Below are positions 8,294 to 15,314 of a stretch of 64,000 bases of DNA, one piece after another. How positions within the stretch are numbered: the first letter of the stretch is position 1; the number at the start of each line of letters is the position of its first letter. Origin of the DNA: Halovulum dunhuangense (GTDB lineage: Bacteria > Pseudomonadota > Alphaproteobacteria > Rhodobacterales > Rhodobacteraceae); the NCBI RefSeq assembly GCF_013093415.1, contig NZ_JABFBC010000001.1, positions 868,001-932,000 of the forward strand, in the 5' to 3' direction. The notes under the pieces were generated by a model. That model was not told the origin of the DNA. It saw only the letters and a program-made list of their open reading frames with translations, and searched no databases. A program made the position numbers and the translations under genes.

Positions 8294-9304
8294 CTATTCG
8301 TAGCGCAGGGCCGTCGCCTTGCCGCCGAACACGCGGTAGGCAAATATCGTGTAGCCCAGGATCACGGGCAGCGTGATCAGCGCGCCGACAAGGATGATCA
8401 TCAGCGCATCGCGGGACGACGCCGCCTCCCAGATCGTGATCTGGCTCGGCACGACATATGGGAAGAAGCTGTAGGCCAGCCCGACGAAGCCCAGCACGAA
8501 GATCGCCGAGGTGATCGCGAAGGGCGCCCAGGCCAGCCTGTCGCCGCCCATCGGCATCTCGCGCACGAGGTAGACCAGCAGCACGAACAGACCCGCGGTG
8601 ACCAGCGGGATCGGTGCCAGAAGCAGCATCTCGGGCAGGCGGAACCACTTGTCGAAGATTTCCGGGCTTGCCAGCGGCGATGCGACCGAGATCGACACCA
8701 TCCCCAGCGCCAGCGGCCAGATCAGCCGCCGTGCCCATGTCGCGGCCTGCTGCTGCAAGCCCCCTTCGGTCTTGGCGATCAGCCAGGCCGACCCGATGAA
8801 GGCGTAGCCGGCCGCCAGGCAGACCGCCGTCAGCATCCCGAACAGGATGCCCGACAGGCTTTGGTCCAGCCCGATCACATAGACGCCCAGCATGTAGCCC
8901 TGCGTCAGCGCCGCCAGAAGCGACCCCGCGAAGAAGGCCAGGTCCCAGGCGCGCTTGCGTTCCACGGGGGCCTTGGCGCGGAACTCGAAGGCAACGCCGC
9001 GCAGGATCAGGCCCATCAGCATCAGCGTGGTGGGCAGGTAAAGCGCGGTCAGGATCTCGCCATGGGCGACCGGAAAGGCCACCAGCAGCAGACCCACCGC
9101 CAGCACCAGCCAGGTCTCGTTCGCATCCCAGAAGGGCCCGATCGAGCCGATCATCACATCGCGTTCGTCGGGCAACGCGTCGATCGACAGGATGCCGACG
9201 CCAAGGTCGAATCCGTCGAGCACGACATAGATCAGGATCGAGACGCCCATGAGCGCCGCGAAGGCAAGCGGCAGCCAGTCGTCGAGGGGCAGAGTGTCCA
9301 GCAT
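8294..9304 (-). CDS. cioB: Cytochrome bd-type (cyanide-insensitive) quinol oxidase subunit II
   Basis: A 336-residue integral membrane protein with about eight hydrophobic segments. The start DDWLPLAFAALMGVSILIY, the segment VVLDGFDLGVGIL and the conserved GPFWDANETWLV are hallmarks of CydB/CioB. With subunit I it forms a terminal oxidase that takes electrons from ubiquinol and reduces oxygen to water without pumping protons. It begins 5 bases after the cioA stop, so the two form one operon. No small CydX-like subunit or CydDC exporter gene is present nearby. Confidence 0.9.
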   Translation of the reverse strand: MLDTLPLDDWLPLAFAALMGVSILIYVVLDGFDLGVGILSIDALPDERDVMIGSIGPFWDANETWLVLAVGLLLVAFPVAHGEILTALYLPTTLMLMGLILRGVAFEFRAKAPVERKRAWDLAFFAGSLLAALTQGYMLGVYVIGLDQSLSGILFGMLTAVCLAAGYAFIGSAWLIAKTEGGLQQQAATWARRLIWPLALGMVSISVASPLASPEIFDKWFRLPEMLLLAPIPLVTAGLFVLLVYLVREMPMGGDRLAWAPFAITSAIFVLGFVGLAYSFFPYVVPSQITIWEAASSRDALMIILVGALITLPVILGYTIFAYRVFGGKATALRYE

Positions 9305-9309
9305 GGCCG

Positions 9310-10671
9310 CTACTCCGCCGGGACCGGCATCGCGCCGGCCGGCTTGAGGCTGACATCGGCGCCCGCGCTCGCCTTGCGCGCCAGGTGCACGATCGCGCCA
9401 AGATAGGCGACGATCAGGACACCATAGATGGCAAGGTAAAGCGCAAGGCTCAGGCCAAGGATCGGTGCCGGGTGATCGGCCGCGGCGGTGGCGGTGTCCA
9501 GGACGCCGGTCACCAGCCAGGGCTGGCGGCCGATTTCTGTGACATACCATCCCGCAAGCGTCGCGATCCAGCCGGAGAAGGTCATCGCGGCAAGCGCGCG
9601 CGCGCCCCAGAGACCCGGATTGCCGGTGCGGTACATGCGGTAACCCACCGCCCAGGAGGTGACGAGCATCAGCATGCCGATGCCGACCATCACCCGGAAC
9701 GAGAAGAAGACCGGTGCCACGGGCGGGTGAAGCGCCGTTCCGTCCTCTGCCACGAAGTCGTTGAGCCCCGGCACGACGCCGTCGGCCTCGTGCTTCAGGA
9801 TCAGCGAGGCGCCGTTCGGCACGCCGATCTCGAACCGGTTCTCGCGCGTCTCTTCGTCCGGCAGCGCGAACAGGACAAGCGGCACGTTCGGCCCGGTTTC
9901 CCAGTTCGCCTCCATCGCGGCGACCTTGGCCGGTTGATGCTCAAGCGTGTTCAGGCCGTGCAGGTCGCCGATGACGATCTGCGCCGGGATCAGTGCGGCG
10001 GCGGTGTAGACACCCATGCGCATCGCCCGCAGCAATCCCTTGGATCGGTCGCCCCAGAGCCAGCGCAGCGCCGAGACGCCGGCGATCAGGAAACTGACGG
10101 TCAGGAAACTCGCGACCATCATGTGCGCCAGCCGGTAGGGCAAGGAGGGGTTGAAGATGATCGCCCACCAGTCGGTGGCATGGACGACGCCGTCACGAAG
10201 CTCGTAGCCCTGCGGTGTGTGCATCCAGCTGTTCAGGACAAGGATCCAGAAGGCCGAGAGCGTCGTGCCGAAGGCCACGAGAAAGGTGGCCGCGGTATGC
10301 ACGCGGTTCGATACGCGATCGAAGCCGAATAGCATGATCCCCAGGAAAAGCGCCTCGAGGAAGAAGGCGGTCATCACCTCGTAGGCCAGCAGGGGGCCAG
10401 CGATGTTGCCTACCCTTTCCATGAAGCCCGGCCAGTTCGTGCCGAACTGGAAGGACATGGTGATGCCCGAGACAACCCCCAGACCGAAGCTGAGCGCGAA
10501 GACCTTCACCCAGAAACGGTAGACCTGCATCCACGCCATATCGCCCGACCGGTTGAAGCGCAGCTTGACGTACAGCAGGAACCAGCCCAGCGCGATCGTG
10601 ATCGTCGGGAACAGGATATGAAACGAGATATTGGCCGCGAACTGGATGCGGGCCAGAAGCAGGGCGTCCAT
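9310..10671 (-). CDS. cioA: Cytochrome bd-type (cyanide-insensitive) quinol oxidase subunit I
   Basis: A 453-residue membrane subunit carrying the haems. H18 (in ISFHILFP), H183 (in RLAHMMVA) and the acidic pair E98/E106 correspond to the haem ligands and proton path of CydA. GWYVTEIGRQPW (374-385) is the family signature. The Q-loop between about residues 240 and 310 is short, as in CioA and unlike long-loop enterobacterial CydA, which is why I favour a cyanide-insensitive type. The start at 10671 has a GAGGAGGTCC ribosome site; the longer open frame upstream is not needed. Such oxidases serve at low oxygen or when haem-copper oxidases are inhibited. Confidence 0.92.
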   Translation of the reverse strand: MDALLLARIQFAANISFHILFPTITIALGWFLLYVKLRFNRSGDMAWMQVYRFWVKVFALSFGLGVVSGITMSFQFGTNWPGFMERVGNIAGPLLAYEVMTAFFLEALFLGIMLFGFDRVSNRVHTAATFLVAFGTTLSAFWILVLNSWMHTPQGYELRDGVVHATDWWAIIFNPSLPYRLAHMMVASFLTVSFLIAGVSALRWLWGDRSKGLLRAMRMGVYTAAALIPAQIVIGDLHGLNTLEHQPAKVAAMEANWETGPNVPLVLFALPDEETRENRFEIGVPNGASLILKHEADGVVPGLNDFVAEDGTALHPPVAPVFFSFRVMVGIGMLMLVTSWAVGYRMYRTGNPGLWGARALAAMTFSGWIATLAGWYVTEIGRQPWLVTGVLDTATAAADHPAPILGLSLALYLAIYGVLIVAYLGAIVHLARKASAGADVSLKPAGAMPVPAE

Positions 10672-10782
10672 CTGGACCTCCTCGGGCAAGAACCGTGTGA
10701 GCCTTGTCCGAGGATGTAATATGAGAGCCTGCAACACCAACGATTTTCGGCTGTGGCAGGACGTAGCAGGCCTGGGGCCGGT

Positions 10783-11721
10783 TCAGCGCTCGGGCAGGGG
10801 GATGAATTCGGCATCGTCGCCCGGAGGCAGGTGGAACCGGCCGTTCTGCCAGTCGCCCCGACGCCAGGCGGCTTTGGCTTCCTCGATCCGTTCGCGCGAG
10901 GATGCCACGAAGTTCCACCAGATGTAGCGCGGCCCGTTGAAGGTCTCGCCACCCAGCAGCAATACGCGCGCGCCCCGCGGCCCGGCATGCAGGGACACCT
11001 GGTCGCCCGGGCGAAAGATCATCATGCGCCCCGCCTCGAAGGTCTGGCCGGCGACTTTGACCTCGCCCTCGGTCACATAGACGCCGCGATCCTCGTGTCC
11101 GTCGGGCAGCGGGATGCCCGCGCCCGGTTCGAGTGTCGCGTCTGCATAGAACATCTCGGAAAAGGTCTTCACTGGCGCTTCTGCGCCCCAGGCGTTGCCC
11201 ATGATCAGGCGGACGGACTTCCCCTCTCCCTCCAGCAGCGGAAGACTGTCCTTCGGATGATGGTGAAAGGCCGCATCGGTGTCCTCATGCGCGTCGGGCA
11301 GCGCGACCCAGGTCTGGATGCCGAACAGCTGCTGCGGGGCGCGGCGGCGTTCTTCCGCGGTCCGTTCCGAATGGGTGATCCCGCGGCCTGCGACCATCCA
11401 GTTGACCGCGCCAGGCTCGATCTCAAGCGAGGTGCCCAGGCTGTCGCGGTGCTGGATCGCGCCCTGGTAGAGATAGGTCACGGTGCCCAGCCCGATATGC
11501 GGATGCGGCCGCACGTCTATGCCCTGGTCGGTCAGCAGTTCCGCCGGGCCCATCTGGTCGAAGAAGATGAACGGCCCGACCATCTGCCGCCTCGGTGCGG
11601 GCAGGGCGCGGCGCACCTCGAAGCCGCCGATGTCGCGGGCGCGCGGCACGATCACGGTTTCGATCGAGTCCACCTCGTCGCCGGTCGGGCAGTGCGGGTC
11701 GAGCGCGGGGTTCCAACTCAT
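10783..11721 (-). CDS. Pirin family protein
   Basis: A 312-residue bicupin. The N-terminal cupin has the metal-binding pattern VRPHPHIGLGTVTYL followed by HRDS and an acidic residue in EPGAVNWMVAGRGITHSE; a C-terminal cupin follows at about residues 180-280. Bacterial pirins include quercetinase-like dioxygenases and regulators of central metabolism; neither can be chosen here. A strong AGGAGG lies 5 bases before the ATG. The upstream region is AT-rich with an inverted repeat and a DnaA-box-like 9-mer, unlike neighbouring promoters. Confidence 0.85.
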   Translation of the reverse strand: MSWNPALDPHCPTGDEVDSIETVIVPRARDIGGFEVRRALPAPRRQMVGPFIFFDQMGPAELLTDQGIDVRPHPHIGLGTVTYLYQGAIQHRDSLGTSLEIEPGAVNWMVAGRGITHSERTAEERRRAPQQLFGIQTWVALPDAHEDTDAAFHHHPKDSLPLLEGEGKSVRLIMGNAWGAEAPVKTFSEMFYADATLEPGAGIPLPDGHEDRGVYVTEGEVKVAGQTFEAGRMMIFRPGDQVSLHAGPRGARVLLLGGETFNGPRYIWWNFVASSRERIEEAKAAWRRGDWQNGRFHLPPGDDAEFIPLPER

Positions 11722-11767
11722 GTCAGCCTCCTGTTTCGGGGTGCAAGGAGGATATCAATTTCCTCTT

Positions 11768-11807
11768 TGTGGATAAATCGCCATGAAGCTATAAGAATGT
11801 TTCTCAT
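11768..11807 (-). promoter_or_regulatory. AT-rich pirin upstream region: inverted repeat and DnaA-box match
   Basis: At 11791-11807 ATAAGAA and TTCTCAT form a near-perfect inverted repeat around TGT, similar in form to metal- or redox-regulator operators. At 11768-11776 the minus strand reads TTATCCACA, an exact DnaA-box consensus. Both are within 90 bases of the pirin start on the minus strand. The regulator is not identifiable from this alone. Confidence 0.35.
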
Positions 11808-11819
11808 AAGGAAACCGCG

Positions 11820-13073
11820 CTAGTGCTTGGGTTCTTCCCCCTCTCCCGGCTTCAGGCCGTAGCGTGCCACCAATGCCCAGACATGCGCAGGGATCATCCA
11901 CTTCATGCGCGCAGGTGCGGCGCGGCGCAGATGCAGGACGGATTCGGCTGCCTTCATCTCCAGGCGGGTCCGCGCGAATTCCAGCCCGCGCGGCCCGGTC
12001 CTTGGCTGAAGCCAGGCGACGATGGGCCGGACCCAACCCGGCATGCGCCGCAACGGCAGGCCGCCGGCAGCGCGCGCCGTGTTGGCGATGAAGCCCTTCA
12101 CCGCGCCCTCGCGCCGTCCGGCGCTGGTCAGTGGCGACAGGGCGATGCGGTCGCCCATGCCTTTCAGAAGCGCCGCGCCCCGTTCGTTGCGCACGATCAG
12201 CCACTGCTCGCCGGTTCCGGCCATGTAGCCCACGGTGATGTCGGCAAGGCTGTTGGTGTAGTCCACGCAGGTGCGGCAGGTCAGCGGAAAGAAATCGCCG
12301 GGCAGGTTGGCCAGCGGCAGTTTCAGGAAAGGAATCTCGCGCCGCGTGCCGTCGGTGAAACGCAGTTCGACCCGATAATCGGCACGGAACTCAAGGTAGG
12401 TGATCGTCTCGGGCCGGTCGGAAAGAAGCGACAGGAAGTCGTGGAATTTCTCGGTCTCGGTATTGTCCGAGCAGGGCGTGCCGATCACGGTGATCGCATC
12501 GAAACCCAGCTCTGCCTCGAGCACCCGCAGGGCGTGGACCTGGCAGGGAATGCCGATCACCGCGATGCGCCGGTGCCCCGCCGCCCGCGCAGGGGCAAGG
12601 GCCGAGAGAAGGGGCGCGAACCCCATGCGCATGCCGCGCACCTCTGCCATGGCGGCGGGGTCGGTCACGATCGCGGGCACCGGACGCCACCGGTCCTCGG
12701 GGTCGGGGGCGCAGCAGATCACCGCGTCCACGGCGCCGGTTTCCAGCAGATGCGCGGCGAGTGCGGTCGTGATCCCGGTCCATTGCGCACCCGGGGCGGC
12801 CGGGACAAGGCGTGCCCGGTGCATCGCCCGCAGCGGCCCGAAGAAGCGCTGGTCCGGGTCGTCGGGGTCGCGTGCGGCCCCGTGCACCTGTGCTTCCAGC
12901 GCCGGATAGTCGGGCCGGATGAACTGGCAGGCGCGCGCGCAATCGCCGGGGGTGTCGGTGCGGCTGATGCCGCAATCGGTGCACATCCGGCGCGGGACGG
13001 CAGGCGGCGCCGCCACCCGCAGAAGCGGAGGCGCCGTGTTCGTCAGCGAGTCGTGACGCAAGGTGTCATCCAT
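11820..13073 (-). CDS. FrhB/BciB-family iron-sulfur flavoprotein (F420-dehydrogenase beta-subunit-like)
   Basis: A 417-residue cytoplasmic protein. CTDCGISRT (about residue 31) with later cysteines in CARACQFI supplies iron-sulfur ligands. GAQWTGITT, VIGIPCQVHALR, GTPCSDN and CRTCVDYTNSLADITVGYM match the group containing BciB (ferredoxin-dependent 8-vinyl reductase of chlorophyll synthesis) and plant 7-hydroxymethyl chlorophyll a reductase. FAD and two [4Fe-4S] clusters are expected. If the host is phototrophic it may reduce 8-vinyl protochlorophyllide; no other bacteriochlorophyll gene is in this window, so another substrate is possible. It is divergent from the S49 peptidase gene. Confidence 0.75.
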   Translation of the reverse strand: MDDTLRHDSLTNTAPPLLRVAAPPAVPRRMCTDCGISRTDTPGDCARACQFIRPDYPALEAQVHGAARDPDDPDQRFFGPLRAMHRARLVPAAPGAQWTGITTALAAHLLETGAVDAVICCAPDPEDRWRPVPAIVTDPAAMAEVRGMRMGFAPLLSALAPARAAGHRRIAVIGIPCQVHALRVLEAELGFDAITVIGTPCSDNTETEKFHDFLSLLSDRPETITYLEFRADYRVELRFTDGTRREIPFLKLPLANLPGDFFPLTCRTCVDYTNSLADITVGYMAGTGEQWLIVRNERGAALLKGMGDRIALSPLTSAGRREGAVKGFIANTARAAGGLPLRRMPGWVRPIVAWLQPRTGPRGLEFARTRLEMKAAESVLHLRRAAPARMKWMIPAHVWALVARYGLKPGEGEEPKH

Positions 13074-13168
13074 GGTTGACAGTCAGCCGCATGCTGGCCC
13101 GGAAATCAACCGGCGATGCGGCGTCGGCGCGCTTGCGTGGCAGCCGGGGTGGCCCTACATCGCGTGTC

Positions 13169-13960
13169 ATGCACATTCGAAACCCCTTGTCGAACCGGCC
13201 CCGCGTTTCCGTTCTCCGGCTGGAGGGCGTGATCGGCGCCGGCCTGCGCCGCGGCACCAGCCTCAGCGATGCAGGGCTCGCCCCGATGATCGCCCGGGCT
13301 TTTGCGGGCAAGCCGGTGGCCGTGGCGCTGCAGATCAACTCTCCCGGGGGATCGCCGGTGCAGTCGGCGCTGATCGCCGCGCGAATCCGGCGTCTGGCAG
13401 ACGAGAAGAAGATCCCCGTTCTTGCGTTCTGCGAGGATGTGGCCGCCTCGGGCGGGTACTGGCTGGCGACGGCCGCGGACGAGATCCATGCCGACGCCAA
13501 TTCGATCCTGGGCTCCATCGGTGTCGTATCGGCAGGGTTTGGTTTTCACGAACTGATCGCGCGCTACGGGATCGAGCGGCGGGTACACACGGCGGGTGAG
13601 GACAAGAGCCTTCTCGACCCGTTCCGCCCCGAGCGCGAGCGCGATGTCGCCCGGCTCAAGGAAATCCAGAAAGTCATACATGACAACTTCATCGCGCAGG
13701 TGACCGACCGCAGGCCACGGCTGAAGCAGGGGGCGGACCTGTTCACCGGCGATGTGTTCACCGGCGCCCAGGCGGTGGAACTGGGCCTGGCGGATGCCAT
13801 CGGACACCTAGAGCCTGTGATGAAGGCGCGCTACGGCGACAAGGTGCGGTACTCCGTTCAGCGGCCGCGGCGCGGGTTGCTGTCGCGCTTCGGCATCGGG
13901 GCGTCCGAACTCATCGCCGCCGCCGAGGAGCGTACCCTCTGGGCGCGCTACGGGCTGTGA
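13169..13960 (+). CDS. S49 family serine peptidase (short SppA-like)
   Basis: A 263-residue ClpP/crotonase-fold peptidase. The nucleophile serine lies in DVAASGGYWLATAAD and the probable lysine base in AGEDKSLLDPFRP, the pair used by short SppA proteins. INSPGGSPVQS is the conserved turn. There is no clear signal peptide or membrane anchor, unlike classical SppA that degrades cleaved signal peptides, so it may act in the cytoplasm or on a membrane partner. The next gene, a small membrane protein, begins one base after its stop, suggesting they work together. Confidence 0.85.
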   Translation: MHIRNPLSNRPRVSVLRLEGVIGAGLRRGTSLSDAGLAPMIARAFAGKPVAVALQINSPGGSPVQSALIAARIRRLADEKKIPVLAFCEDVAASGGYWLATAADEIHADANSILGSIGVVSAGFGFHELIARYGIERRVHTAGEDKSLLDPFRPERERDVARLKEIQKVIHDNFIAQVTDRRPRLKQGADLFTGDVFTGAQAVELGLADAIGHLEPVMKARYGDKVRYSVQRPRRGLLSRFGIGASELIAAAEERTLWARYGL

Positions 13961-13961
13961 C

Positions 13962-14144
13962 ATGATCAAGATCGTCACCATATTCCTGATTGCCATGATG
14001 ATCCTGGCCATATTCGGCAGGCTTCGCATGCCGCGCCTGCCGGGGGCGCGGAAGCTGACGAAGCTGCCCAGGGTGCGCAAGTGCAAGGCCTGTGGCGCGC
14101 CCATTCCCGGCAAGGGCCCCTGCGTGTGTGAAAAGCAGGACTGA
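13962..14144 (+). CDS. Small membrane-anchored zinc-ribbon-like protein
   Basis: Sixty residues: one N-terminal transmembrane helix (about residues 3-19), a basic linker, then cysteines in RKCKACGAPIPGKGPCVC arranged CxxC then CxC, consistent with a small zinc site facing the cytoplasm. I do not recognise a named family. It begins one base after the S49 peptidase stop and 60 bases before the next gene, so translation is probably coupled to the peptidase. Confidence 0.7.
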   Translation: MIKIVTIFLIAMMILAIFGRLRMPRLPGARKLTKLPRVRKCKACGAPIPGKGPCVCEKQD

Positions 14145-14204
14145 ACCGGCTTTCAGAACCACATGCCGGCCCTATATGTGCGCCCTGACCCGAGGGAGAC
14201 AGCG

Positions 14205-14987
14205 ATGACCGAACCCGCACTCGTGACCGGCGCCGCCCGGCGCATCGGCCGCGCCATGACGCTGGAACTTGCCCGCCGCGGGCATGACGTTGCGGTGCAT
14301 TACGCCTCGAGCCGCGACGAGGCGGAGCAGACGGCGGCCGAGGCGCGCGCGCTGGGGGTACGGGCGGTGACGGTGCAGGGCGATCTTCTGGATCATGACG
14401 CCGTATCGACGCTGGTCCCCCGCGCAGCCGAGGCGTTGGGCCGGCCGCTTGGGGTGCTGATCAACAACGCCTCGATCTTCGAGCATGACGACATCACGAC
14501 CGCCACCGCCGAAAGCTGGGACAGGCATGTCGGATCGAACCTCAAGGCGCCGGTTTTCCTGACCCAGGCCTTCGCCGCGCAATGCCCGAAGGGCAGGGTG
14601 GACGCCGCCGGAGAGCCGATCGCCTCCGGGCTGGTGGTGAACATGATCGACCAGCGCGTGCGCAAGCTGACGCCGGAATTCATGACCTACACGCTGGCAA
14701 AGATGGGGCTGTGGGCGTTCACCCGGACCGCGGCCCAGGCGCTGGCACCGGATATCCGTGTGAACGGCATCGGTCCGGGGCCCACGATGCAGGGCGCGCG
14801 GCAAAGCCCGGGCCATTTTGCCGATCAGCGCGCCGCCACGCCGCTTGGCCGCGGCTCGGATCCGCAGGAGATCTGCCGGGCCCTGGGATTCATCCTGGAT
14901 GCGCACGGATTGACCGGCCAGCTCCTGTGCCTCGACGGTGGCCAGCACCTCGCCTGGCAGACTCCGGACGTGCTTGGCGTTGAATGA
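14205..14987 (+). CDS. SDR oxidoreductase, pteridine reductase / FolM-like
   Basis: A 260-residue Rossmann-fold enzyme. The cofactor motif is TGAARRIGRAM; the arginine-containing TGX3RXG form is characteristic of pteridine reductases and FolM and indicates NADPH. LINNASIF and the catalytic pair in TYTLAK (Y and K four apart) are intact, and the end carries CLDGGQHL. Relatives reduce dihydromonapterin or dihydrofolate. An alternative is a general ketoreductase. The ATG at 14205 is preceded by CGAGGGAG. Confidence 0.75.
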   Translation: MTEPALVTGAARRIGRAMTLELARRGHDVAVHYASSRDEAEQTAAEARALGVRAVTVQGDLLDHDAVSTLVPRAAEALGRPLGVLINNASIFEHDDITTATAESWDRHVGSNLKAPVFLTQAFAAQCPKGRVDAAGEPIASGLVVNMIDQRVRKLTPEFMTYTLAKMGLWAFTRTAAQALAPDIRVNGIGPGPTMQGARQSPGHFADQRAATPLGRGSDPQEICRALGFILDAHGLTGQLLCLDGGQHLAWQTPDVLGVE

Positions 14988-15101
14988 ATCAGGTTCAGGC
15001 GCAGAAAGCCCTGCCATTCGGAAACGCAAGCCCAAAGCGACTTTGTCCACCGCGACCGTTCCGGCAAAAATAACGTCACGATTTTTTAATGTTTTCATTA
15101 A

Positions 15102-15129
15102 TTTGCCCGAACAAAATATTTTTTATAAT
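15102..15129 (+). promoter_or_regulatory. Candidate sigma-70-type promoter in the uvrC upstream region
   Basis: TATAAT at 15124-15129 is an exact -10 consensus. Sixteen bases upstream lies TTTGCC (15102-15107), a weak -35. The inverted repeat at 15086-15101 abuts the -35 and could bind a regulator. A start site near 15136 is predicted, about 180 bases before the uvrC ATG. Confidence 0.5.
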
Positions 15130-15135
15130 GAAAAC

Positions 15136-15220
15136 AGCGGCTTGAAAAAGTGCCTAAAAATTAAGCAAGGTGAATCCGGGCCTTGTTTGCTTGGCTCGGT
15201 GAAACTCCGCCAAGGTTTTT
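15136..15220 (+). ncRNA. Candidate small RNA or transcription attenuator upstream of uvrC
   Basis: From the predicted start near 15136 the transcript would contain segment 1 CAAGG (15166-15170), segment 2 CCTTG...CTTGGC (15181-15195) and segment 3 GCCAAG (15209-15214) followed by G and TTTTT (15216-15220). Segments 2 and 3 form CTTGGC/GCCAAG plus a T-run, an intrinsic terminator. Segments 1 and 2 can pair instead (CAAGG/CCTTG), which would disrupt it. That is either an approx. 85-nucleotide RNA with its own terminator or an attenuator for uvrC. No known RNA family is recognised; a weak likeness to cobalamin-riboswitch boxes was rejected. Confidence 0.35.
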
Positions 15221-15314
15221 GCCCAGACTTATCCACAGGAATCGTGGAAAGGTTTTCGCTTGATATCGAGCCGCTTTGGCGGCAGCCAGACGCAGAATCA
15301 CGGACCCGTGAAGC

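Larger units (their letters stand above)
14988..15314. other. AT-rich 327-bp intergenic region before uvrC
   Basis: This is the longest gap between genes in the window and holds an AT-rich core (about 15062-15165) in otherwise GC-rich DNA. It contains a perfect TATAAT (15124-15129), a 16-bp inverted repeat TTAATG-TTTT-CATTAA (15086-15101), two competing hairpins ending in a T5 run (15166-15220), an exact DnaA-box match TTATCCACA (15229-15237), and four GAATC (GANTC, CcrM-type) sites at 14986, 15172, 15239 and 15295. I see no plausible open frame. Confidence 0.8.

Noticed and set aside
9310-10740. Longer cioA start at 10740
   Set aside because: The extra 23 residues are hydrophilic and unlike CydA starts; the ATG at 10671 has a strong ribosome site and places H18 correctly.
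15166-15215. Cobalamin riboswitch
   Set aside because: GGTGAA...TCCG pieces look like parts of the B12 box, but the conserved downstream B12-box core is missing and uvrC is not a B12 gene.
14988-15314. Chromosomal replication origin
   Set aside because: AT-rich patch and one exact DnaA box are suggestive, but there is no dnaA, parAB, hemE or gid cluster and no array of boxes; kept only as a regulatory observation.
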